Source of the DNA: Echiichthys vipera
Taxonomy: Eukaryota; Chordata; Actinopteri; Perciformes; Trachinidae
DNA length: 64,000 nt
Reading direction: 5' to 3'
Assembly: GCA_963691815.1 (NCBI GenBank)
Contig: OY829650.1
Coordinates: 3,098,963-3,162,962 of the forward strand
Below are positions 24,600 to 32,376 of this stretch, piece after piece. Below the pieces are notes generated by a model. The model saw only the letters and a program-made list of their open reading frames with translations, ran no database searches and was not told the DNA's origin. The stretch's first letter is position 1. Each line of letters begins with the position of its first letter. The position numbers and the translations under genes are program-made.

Positions 24600-24718
24600 C
24601 TTAAGGGGCCGCCATGTGCATAGCAACGGTTGCTGAGGAGCGGTCTCTGATAGGGGCGGGGCTTAAGGTGCCGCTCAGTGCATAGCAACGGTTGCTGAGG
24701 CGCGTTCTCTGATTGGGG
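24600..24718. repeat. Two about 61-bp repeats with an AGCAAC/GTTGCT inverted repeat
   Basis: CATAGCAACGGTTGCTGAGG occurs near 24618 and 24679. Each copy is an AGCAAC-G-GTTGCT perfect inverted repeat containing a MYB-like AACGG core, followed by TCTCTGAT and a GC box. Confidence 0.75.
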
Positions 24719-24719
24719 G

Positions 24720-24975
24720 CGGAGCTTAGCGGTCCATTTGAAGCTTGGCTTTATGACGACAGTTTGGGGGCGGAGCTTAGCGGCCCATTCAAAGCTTGGC
24801 TTTATGACGACAGCTTGGGGGCGGAGCTTAGCGGCCCATTCAAAGCTTGGCTTTATGACGACAGCTTGGGGGCGGAGCTTAGCGGCCCATTCAAAGCTTG
24901 GCTTTATGACGACAGCTTGGGGGCGGAGCTTAGCGTTCCATTTGAAGCTTGGCTTTATGACGACAGCTTGGGGGC
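24720..24975 (+). promoter_or_regulatory. Five tandem 51-bp GC-box repeats upstream of the 842-aa gene
   Basis: GGAGCTTAG starts at 24721, 24772, 24823, 24874 and 24925, exactly 51 bp apart. Each unit has a GC box (GGGGCGGAGC), AAGCTT and GGCTTTATGACGACAG. The array ends a few bases before a TATA box, so it is best read as a multiplied proximal promoter element. The frame through it (17 residues per unit) lies upstream of the TATA box and is not taken as coding. Confidence 0.7.
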
Positions 24976-24980
24976 TTTGG

Positions 24981-24987
24981 TATAAAG
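24981..24987 (+). promoter_or_regulatory. TATA box
   Basis: TATAAAG at the end of the GC-box array, about 140 bp before the ATG. It predicts a start near 25010 and a 5' UTR of about 110 nt. Confidence 0.6.
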
Positions 24988-25122
24988 CAGGAGTTTCTCA
25001 GTCAAAGCTCAGTTGAGATTAGTTGATCGATACACACACACACACATTTCTGAGTTACCACACAGACTTACATTTAAACAAAGCTAAAACTAAACCAAAA
25101 GACCATCAATCATAATACGGTG

Positions 25123-27651
25123 ATGGATGGAACAGGAAATTCACAGAGAGAGGAGATGCCGAAGATCGGAGTGGACCTTTTGCGTCCGCTGGTTGAATCC
25201 TTTTACGAAAGGATCACAGAGGAGCAGTGGGGATTGTTGAAGAAAGGCACAGCGGATGATGCCACAAAAATCCTGTTGGCAGAGCTGTTTCTGGACCTCA
25301 CGAGACTACTGTCAGAATTATTTTTGGCCAAAACCAGCAAGGAAGAAGTCATCTCTCAAGAGGCGGTTCTGTCCAGCCTGGGCAACGCGGTCCCTCTGGC
25401 CTTCGGAGATTTGCAGGACCTCAAAGACCCAGACAGCTGTGCGGGCTCAGACAGGTTGTCAAAAGCACTTTCTGATGCGATTGCCGAAAAAGTCAACTCA
25501 GTCAACAAGTACTCTTCAAATCTTGATGACCGCGTGACTCCGCCAAACACACTGAACGTCTTGGTCAATGAAGCCTGCAACATGCTCAAATCGTTCATCG
25601 GCAAGATTAAAGTTCGGTGCCCACCTCGACCACGTAGGCCAAGAACCAGAGAACAAGAACAGAGGACAAGTCAGGACAGCACCACGAAGGACCAGGAGGA
25701 GTGCAGTGGTGAGCCCTGTGAACCGGAAACCCCTGGGGACGTCTTGAGAGGGTCACAGGACAGCTTTGTGGATCCAACAACTCAAGCTATCCAGGATAAA
25801 ATCAGGGAAGAGGTTGAGAAAATCTCAGAACCTCTTCTGGATGACTTGACCGACTCCGAGTATAAGCAGATGCAAACTGCCTTGTCCCCGGACATAGAAA
25901 ACATCACAGACGCGATCGCACCGATGATCAAAAATAGTCTGGAAGAGGGAGATTGTGCAAATATCAACCCAGAACACAAAGAAAATCAGCGCTTCAACGG
26001 AGTGAAGACCGAGGCGAAGAACTTCTTCGGCAGACTGTACACCAAAATCTTCATTTTTCGCAGTGCGCAAGACGCGAAGCCCAAAAACGACTCTGACACG
26101 GAAGCTGAGAACAAGGCTTCGATGAAGTCCTTAATCGATGGTGTTGATGCCATGCTTGGGACAGAGAATGGCACGACACAAGACGGTGGGAAATCCCTGA
26201 CATCCACAGAACTCACTGAACTCCTCTTGGAAAACGCCATAAGGAAACCCAACAATGTCCAGGGAGAAGTTCTCGGCGTTTCCCCGGCACCTAATGCCTT
26301 ATTTGGTGACATACGGCGTAAAGCGTCACAATGTTTGGGATTGATTAAGTGGTGGCAGACCACTCAAGCTGAAGACCACAGTGAGGATGTGTTTAGAAAG
26401 GCCAGAGAGTCAGTGACACCAACAACCCCAGACAGGAAGTCAGTGACATCAACAACCTCGGACAAGAAGTCAGTGACACTAACTACCTCAGACAGTGAGT
26501 CAGTGACACCAACAGACATATTCAGAGACTCAGTGACACCAACAACGTCAGACAGGAAGTCAGTGACATCAACAACCTCGGACAGGAAGTCAGTGACATC
26601 AACAACCTCGGACAGGAAGTCAGTGACACCAACAGACATATTCAGAGAGTCAGTGACACCAACAACCTCAGACAGGAAGTCAGTGACATCAACAACCTCG
26701 GACAGGAAGTCAGTGACACCAACAGACATATTCAGAGACTCAGTGACACCAACAACCTCAGACAGGAAGTCAGTGACATCAACAACCTCAGACAGGAAGT
26801 CAGTGACACCAAACACCTCAGACAGGAAGTTAGTGACACCAACAACATCAGACAGAAAGTCAGTGACACCAACAGACGTATTCAGAGAGTCAGTGACACC
26901 AACAACCTCAGACAGGAAGTCAGCGACACCAACAACCTTAGACAGGAAGTCAGTGACACCAACAACCTCAGAAAGGAAGTCAGTAACACCAACAACCTCA
27001 GACAGGAAGTTGGTGACACCAACGACCTCAGACAGGAAGTCAGTGACACCAACAGACTTATTAAGGAAGTCAGTGACACCAACAGACTTATTAAGGAAGT
27101 CAGTGACACCAACAACCTCTGACAGGAGGTCAGCGTCACCAACAACCTCAGACAGGAAGTCAGTGACACCGACAACCTCAGACAGGAAGTCAGTGACACC
27201 AACAACCTCAGACAGGAAGTCAGCGACACCAACAACCTCAGACACCAGGTCAGTGGCACAGAAGAAAATGTCCGTCATGGTTCTTGAGGATAAGCTGCTT
27301 ACAAGGATCGTCAACAAAGCAAAGGTAAGTCGTAAGGTGAGAATCAACGAGACCACCATTCAGCGTCTGTTGGACAACATATGGGCTGAAATCGAAGGCG
27401 AAGATTTTGAAATCACCCCGGAAACATTCCAAACCCTGGACAAGGCCATTTTCAAGAAGCTGTGCCAAGAGTGGGGATGTGCAGAGACCGTGCTGGCTAA
27501 AATTCTGCTAGAGGAACCAGCAGTTGAAGACTACATCGCCTCGTCTTTCAAAGACCACCTGATGGGACCACCGAAGCGCAGCGGCATCCGCAGGTTCTTC
27601 TCATCTGCCGCGACCTGCACCCGTCGACTGTGGAACCGGTGTTTCCCCTGA
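25123..27651 (+). CDS. 842-aa protein of unknown family with central Ser/Thr/Pro/Asp decapeptide repeats
   Basis: A single exon from ATG at 25123 to TGA. Residues 1-426 are predicted largely helical and charged (PLVESFYERITEEQWGLL, LLAELFLDLTRLLSELFL) with a KEDQ-rich linker. Residues about 427-712 are about 28 ten-residue repeats of two kinds, SVTPTTSDRK and SVTPTDIFRE/SVTPTDLLRK. Residues 713-842 return to helical sequence and end RRLWNRCFP. No signal peptide or membrane span. Codon periodicity is kept through 2.5 kb and the non-repeat ends have ordinary composition, so I think it is translated. A TATA box precedes it and AATAAA at 27914 follows. I do not recognise the family. A fast-evolving fish-specific protein with a phosphorylatable low-complexity core is inference. 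Confidence 0.75.
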   Translation: MDGTGNSQREEMPKIGVDLLRPLVESFYERITEEQWGLLKKGTADDATKILLAELFLDLTRLLSELFLAKTSKEEVISQEAVLSSLGNAVPLAFGDLQDLKDPDSCAGSDRLSKALSDAIAEKVNSVNKYSSNLDDRVTPPNTLNVLVNEACNMLKSFIGKIKVRCPPRPRRPRTREQEQRTSQDSTTKDQEECSGEPCEPETPGDVLRGSQDSFVDPTTQAIQDKIREEVEKISEPLLDDLTDSEYKQMQTALSPDIENITDAIAPMIKNSLEEGDCANINPEHKENQRFNGVKTEAKNFFGRLYTKIFIFRSAQDAKPKNDSDTEAENKASMKSLIDGVDAMLGTENGTTQDGGKSLTSTELTELLLENAIRKPNNVQGEVLGVSPAPNALFGDIRRKASQCLGLIKWWQTTQAEDHSEDVFRKARESVTPTTPDRKSVTSTTSDKKSVTLTTSDSESVTPTDIFRDSVTPTTSDRKSVTSTTSDRKSVTSTTSDRKSVTPTDIFRESVTPTTSDRKSVTSTTSDRKSVTPTDIFRDSVTPTTSDRKSVTSTTSDRKSVTPNTSDRKLVTPTTSDRKSVTPTDVFRESVTPTTSDRKSATPTTLDRKSVTPTTSERKSVTPTTSDRKLVTPTTSDRKSVTPTDLLRKSVTPTDLLRKSVTPTTSDRRSASPTTSDRKSVTPTTSDRKSVTPTTSDRKSATPTTSDTRSVAQKKMSVMVLEDKLLTRIVNKAKVSRKVRINETTIQRLLDNIWAEIEGEDFEITPETFQTLDKAIFKKLCQEWGCAETVLAKILLEEPAVEDYIASSFKDHLMGPPKRSGIRRFFSSAATCTRRLWNRCFP
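26403..27260 (+). repeat. 30-bp coding tandem repeat
   Basis: Unit close to AGTCAGTGACACCAACAACC plus TCAGACAGGA, about 28 copies. Two unit types alternate, TTSDRK and TDIFRE/TDLLRK, in a partly regular order that suggests duplication of several-unit blocks. Confidence 0.95.
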
Positions 27652-27663
27652 AATGGGGAAGTC

Positions 27664-27890
27664 AGAGACCAGTGATTGGCCTCTTTAAGAGAGAGACCAG
27701 TGATTGGTTTCTTTAGGACAGAGACCATTGAATGGTGTCTTTAGGACAGAGACCAGTGATTGGCCTCTTTAAGAGAGAGGCCAGTGATTGGTTTCTTTAG
27801 GACAGAGACCATTGAGTGTTTTCTTTAGGACAGAGACCAGTAAGTGGCCTCTTTAAAAGAGGGACCATTGATTGGACTCTTTAGAATAGG
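27664..27890. repeat. 28-bp tandem repeat in the 3' UTR of the 842-aa gene
   Basis: About eight copies of a unit containing AGAGACCAGTGATTGG and CTCTTTAAGA or TTCTTTAGGAC. AGACC recurs at 27666, 27694, 27722 and 27750. It starts 13 bp after the stop codon. Confidence 0.9.
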
Positions 27891-27913
27891 AGAGTAAAAA
27901 AAAAGGGTGATCC

Positions 27914-27919
27914 AATAAA
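27914..27919 (+). terminator. Polyadenylation signal AATAAA
   Basis: AATAAA followed by a GT-rich stretch (GTGTTGATTATTAATG), about 260 nt after the stop of the 842-aa gene. Confidence 0.65.
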
Positions 27920-28189
27920 AGTGTTGATTATTAATGAATTTGTTTTCAGAGCTGTAAATATTCATCTGGGGCTGAAGTTCTTCTGATCCAGGTTGACTCA
28001 GGTCAAAGGGTTAATGTGGTGAATTCAAAGAAATCTACTGTTGCCACCGTATTTCATCATGTGAAAACCACCTGTTCCAGCGTTAAAGTGTTTCTAAAGT
28101 CCTATTCAGACGGGATTAGGACGTGGGGTAAAATAGTCTTACCTCAGGACGTCGGTGATATAAATGGTCAGAATTGTTCAAACTACAAC

Positions 28190-28355
28190 TCAACTCAAAA
28201 TGTATTTATATCGCACATTTAAAAACAACCTTAGTTTCCCAAAGTGCTGCACAACATACATAGAGTCAAGTGCTAGCAATAGCAGCATGACTCATCAACA
28301 TTAACAATAAAGATAGGGCAATAAAAACAATTACTTAAATAAGGTAAAACAAATC
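28190..28355 (-). mobile_element. L2/CR1-like LINE 3' UTR end
   Basis: On the minus strand, GTGCAGCACTTTGGGAAACT then TGTGCGATATAAATACATTT and GTTGAGTTG match the usual 3' end of fish L2-type LINEs. It pairs with the coding fragment at 28740-28885, split by the next element. Confidence 0.65.
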
Positions 28356-28361
28356 AAAGCT

Positions 28362-28700
28362 CCGTGAGGAACTCGGAGTAGAGCCGCTGCTCCTTTGCGT
28401 TGAAAGGAGCCAGTTGAGGTGGTTCAGGATCATCTGGTAAGGATGAACCCTGGGCGCCTCCCTAGGGAGGTGTTCCAGGCACGTCCAGCTGGGAGGAGGC
28501 CTCGGGGAAGACCCAGGACCAGGTGGAGAGATTAGATCTCCACACTGGCCTGGGAACGCCTCAGGATCCCCCAGTTAGAGCTGGTTAATGTGGCCCGGGA
28601 AAGGGAAGTTTGGGGTCACCTGCTAAAGCTGCTGCTCCCGCGACCCGACCCCGGATAAGAGGCTGAAGATGAGATGAGATAAATGAGATGAGATGAAATC
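28362..28700 (+). mobile_element. Rex3/RTE-like LINE 3' end inserted into an L2-like LINE
   Basis: Same 3' block as 12.25-12.54 kb, starting TCCGTGAGGAACTCGGAGTA and ending with a (GATGA)-type tail. It separates the two halves of the L2-like copy. Confidence 0.8.
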
Positions 28701-28739
28701 AAAGCCATACTAAAAGATGACAATAACAGGTCAGGGCTA

Positions 28740-28890
28740 GTTGAAGGCCAATGAGAAGAGGTGGGTCTAAAAGTGATTTAAATGCTTGAGAGTCTCAGCT
28801 GCTCTGATGTGGAGGGGTAAGGCGTTCCATAAGTCAGGGGCCACAAGTGAAAATGCTCTGTGGCCCTCGCACTTTAGCTCTGGTCTGGTG
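28740..28890 (-). mobile_element. L2/CR1-like LINE ORF2 C-terminal fragment
   Basis: Minus-strand reading HRAFSLVAPDLWNALPLHIR with the following AAETLKHLNHF matches the highly conserved C-terminus of fish L2/CR1 reverse transcriptases. Confidence 0.75.
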
Positions 28891-28894
28891 CAAA

Positions 28895-29080
28895 CCACAG
28901 ACTGAATAAAAAATGGACGTTGCGTCTCAGTCGAGGTTCGTTCTCTCAACTTGATCCAATCGTCCTCGCCTCTGGGAGCCGCCATCTTGTTGGACTTTTG
29001 CCTCATTTCCTTTGACCAAAAAAGGGCATGTATGTGACGTTGGGGGGAGGGAGATACGTCCATCTGGCTGATGTTTACAG
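28895..29080 (+). repeat. Interspersed repeat containing GTGACGTTGGGGG
   Basis: Stand-alone copy of the block nested in the AGAGTTGTTC MITEs (11.6, 13.3, 15.4 kb): AAAAAATGGACGTTGCGTC through AAAAAAGGGCATGTATGTGA. A further fragment is near 29510-29580. Confidence 0.6.
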
Positions 29081-29589
29081 AATTAGCAGCATTAGCATCA
29101 CCACCCGGGAGCTAGGCTAACAGAAGACATAGGGTAGAGTCGATTGCAGGCACTCCCGTGTCTTTAGTGGAAAACACACCGGCTCAGGGAGTAAAGAGCC
29201 GGCAGCATTTCTGATCTCTGGTTTAAACTGATATTCAACTCAGTCCCATGCTCATAGAGTGTAACACACCGACCCTCACGGCCCAAATCATGCATCTAGT
29301 GTCGTTGCCTTCAATAGCAGGCCGTATTCAAGTCTTTGTGCAAGTGCAGCTATTTAATTAGCACAACAGAGCTAACGTTAAAACCATCTGTTTGTTCAAT
29401 CGATAAGCAAACCATCTTGTCACTTATGGAAACACCACCGCACAAATTAATGTAGTCCAGGGCGAGATGAGGGAGTTAGCATGCTAATGATGCTAATCCC
29501 GACAACTGGCCTCCGAGGAGAAGTGAGGGCCAGCGGCTTGATGTCACTCAAGAGGCCACGCCCCTAATTATTCATAAACTTTTACCTCC

Positions 29590-30300
29590 AATAAAATAAA
29601 AACTAGCCTGGTACAAACAAATTCACCCCCCTCAGTGTTGTCATGGAGATAAGACCTAAACATACAGACTAGAATGTTCTTTTGTCCTTAAACAGGTTTA
29701 ATGATGCTGTGTAAACGGCCTGTTTAACATGGGGGTCAATGAGAAACTGCTCTGTTATGAAACCTGCCCCTAGTGGACACTCAGAGAACTGACGCTGACG
29801 GAGCTTCCTGATTGGATCAACCAGGAAGTGGCTGTGGTGGGGGCTTGGTCACACATCATGGAAGTTAATCCGTAAGCCAAGAAACTTTTTGGGCCCATGT
29901 GCCAGACGAGCAATTATCCTTGAACTGAGTAGAGGCCATTTTGGAGTCTGGTATCCAGTTCTTGTAGCCTGATACATCCATGTTATATAATCATACTCAC
30001 CACTGCCTATTCTCCACTTTACATCGTAAATGTTTTAGCTGCTTAATTAGTGAATTAGCTTAAAAAAAAAATCAGTTACACACACAACAAAACATGGAGA
30101 CATTGATACGATACCTTTTATTCATGATGGTTATATTCTATAGACAGGTGTTTGATAGTTCAGTCTGTCCGTCCTGTAAAAAACAGATGGTAACCAACGA
30201 CTTGTGACAGTCTTTTGTGATGGTTAAGGTTGGGTATCGACCCTGAAGGGTTTGTGTTAGAGGGTTAGAGTAAGTTTGTTAAGAATTGAGGTACGTTGTT
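29590..30300. other. Non-coding stretch, no feature recognised
   Basis: No long reading frame, splice-bounded exon or repeat was identified. Confidence 0.4.
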
Positions 30301-30301
30301 T

Positions 30302-30508
30302 CTAGCGGCCTCTTTGGCGCTCAGATGTAACTGCAGGCTCCTCCGGGACTTCATCTCCCAGGGTTCCTTTGGAAACTGAAAATTGTCGACTGTGTGACGT
30401 CAGATCGGCAGCGATGCGGCGTGATGCCTTCACATGCTCCACACTGACAGGAGGTCCGAAGAGAGAAGGGGAGCCATGTAAAAAAGCGTCTCTAATTGTG
30501 CGGCGCAT
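30302..30508 (-). CDS. Unrecognised 68-codon reading frame
   Basis: A complete ATG-to-stop frame beginning MRRTIRDAFLHGSPSLFG and ending SERQRGR. Composition is protein-like, but there is no known motif or conserved context. It could be an exon remnant, part of a transposon next to the HARBI1-like fragment, or chance. Confidence 0.2.
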   Translation of the reverse strand: MRRTIRDAFLHGSPSLFGPPVSVEHVKASRRIAADLTSHSRQFSVSKGTLGDEVPEEPAVTSERQRGR

Positions 30509-30885
30509 TTGATTTTAGCGCGGGAAAGTCTCCGCAGACACTCTGATCGTATTTCGCGAAAAAGCAGCGTAAAAACGATCGCTTTCATTAGTGGGTCATA
30601 TGTTCAAACTCCATTGTTTTAACTCACTCTGTGATAGATAGAAACTTAACAATTAACTAGATAAACATCTTACAGACTACAATTCTAAGGTGAGATGCTT
30701 CACGTGAGACATGGATCTTGAATGGCTGAGGTTAGAGTAAAGACGTAAATAGACGTACGTTATCAACGCTCTGATCGTCACTGACCTCATGCTTTCATGC
30801 GTCATTTACGTTGGAATGGACGTTGAGCAAAACATCCTCTAGAGGGCGTCGTTCAGATTCAAAAGTTACTAACAAACAAACAAAC

Positions 30886-31020
30886 ATGGCGACGACGGAG
30901 GAGATAACGATCCTGCGTCTGTTGAGAAGGAGGCAAACGTACGCCTCGGAGTATTTCAGGATGTCCGTCGGGGCTTTTGATGACTCGCTCGCTCCTGATA
31001 TTCACGTCACTTTTTGTGTC
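30886..31020 (+). pseudogene. HARBI1-like Harbinger transposase N-terminal fragment
   Basis: The frame from ATGGCGACGACGG reads MATTEEITILRLLRRRQTYA then SEYFRMSVGAFDDSLA. This fits the N-terminal LRRRR and EYFRMS..FDDLL pattern of PIF/Harbinger transposases. It breaks off after about 45 codons and leads into the non-autonomous Harbinger body, so it is a deletion derivative of an autonomous copy. Confidence 0.6.
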
Positions 31021-31059
31021 CAGAGCCCGACACTGCCCCCAGGAGTTTTAGGTGGTACT

Positions 31060-31323
31060 GCAGCGTTTGGTCCGTATCTGTACACATCCGTCAAAACAGT
31101 CAACAAGACGCACAAAAACTCAGAGGTCTACGGAAAGATCTGGAAACAAAGCCACGCATCGCCATGACGTCATCAATGCGTGTGACGTGTTACGGCGTGA
31201 TGACGTATAGGCAGCAAGAAGCATTCTCCGAGGCCCAGGTAGAGTGAGTACAAACGGGCCTGGAGGGGGGGACAAGGACCCTAAAGCACGGGGCACGGGA
31301 CGGAGGCACAGTGGGAGGGCGCC
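31060..31323 (+). mobile_element. PIF/Harbinger-like element, 3' part
   Basis: Contains the KTHKNSEVYGKIWKQS remnant, TGACGTCA, the AGGCAGCAAGAAGCATTC block and the GGGAGGGCGCC end. The left TIR is not seen; the transposase fragment lies there instead. Confidence 0.7.
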
Positions 31324-31463
31324 ATAAAATGTGCTCTTGAGGTCCTGAAGTCTCTTTTTTTAAAAGTGCATCCAAGTGCTGTTTCTAACTTGTGTGTGAC
31401 TGAAATCAGCAGCAGGTGAACAGTCCGTACTAAGATCCCCCACATGTGCTCTGGACGTGACGC

Positions 31464-31564
31464 TTATATCCTCTTCTTGGCCTCCAGCGGGAGATGGAGG
31501 GACGGGGGTTTCCTGGACAGCAGAGGGAGGAGTTTATCTAACAGCAGCACTGAGATCATCATAC
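31464..31564 (-). CDS. aqp11: aqp11 exon 3
   Basis: 101 nt. Acceptor TTTTTGCTCCTCAG. Encodes MMISVLLLDKLLPLLSRK and ends EAKKRI stop, a lysine-rich tail as in other AQP11 proteins. Confidence 0.9.
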
Positions 31565-32341
31565 CTGAGGAGCAAAAACGTAGAAGAAGAACATTAGATT
31601 AGACTCTGTTTAGACTAATAGAATCTAGAAAGGAAACGCACAAGTGGCGTCTCCTTTGGGGGGAAATCTGCGTGCATACGGTGACGCAAAAGTGTGTAAC
31701 TTGGATGTATGTGCACTTCAGGTGTGTAGGTAGCCACACAACAGCACCCGGAGCTGGTGCATGCTGGGAAACGCCCTTCTCTCCCTAACAGCGGAGAAGC
31801 AGGACGCCGTACAGTGTGACAGGGATCTGCAGCACGGTCTGCAGCCTCCCACCGCCTCGGCTCCACCCAGGACACTTGAACGTCCCACTGATGGAAACAG
31901 TCCCACGTGTTTGTTGTTGTTTACCTGAACTCTGCACATGGATGTTACGGAAACATGAAAAAAAACACCACAAAAAGATGCAAAACGACTAAAAATAGAT
32001 GCAAAACCACCATAAAAAGATGCAAAATGACTAAAAATAGATGCAAAACCACCACAAAAAGATGCAAAATGACTAAAAATAGATGCAAAACCACCACAAA
32101 AAGATGCAAAATGACTAAAAATAGATGCAAAACCACCACGAAAAGATGCAAAATGACTAAAAATAGATGCAAAACCACCAAAGAAAGATGCAGAATGAGC
32201 GGCTCTTACCCAGCAGCGGGCTAAGCCAGTAAACCAGGCAATACTCCAGGAAGGAGCTTCCAGTGCAGCGGAACTGTGTGGAGAACGCCAACGCCGGGTT
32301 AGACACGGCCCCGGTCACACCGCCACCTGCACGCACACACA

Positions 32342-32376
<35 letters not shown>

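Noticed and set aside
24713..24985. 17-residue repeat protein GAELSGPFKAWLYDDSL x5
   Set aside because: Frame exists only because the promoter repeat is 51 bp; it lies upstream of the TATA box and has no start or stop logic.
26364..27359. 331-residue minus-strand frame (SEVVGVTDFL repeats)
   Set aside because: Antisense shadow of the 30-bp coding repeat; the plus frame has longer non-repeat ends, a TATA box and a poly(A) signal.
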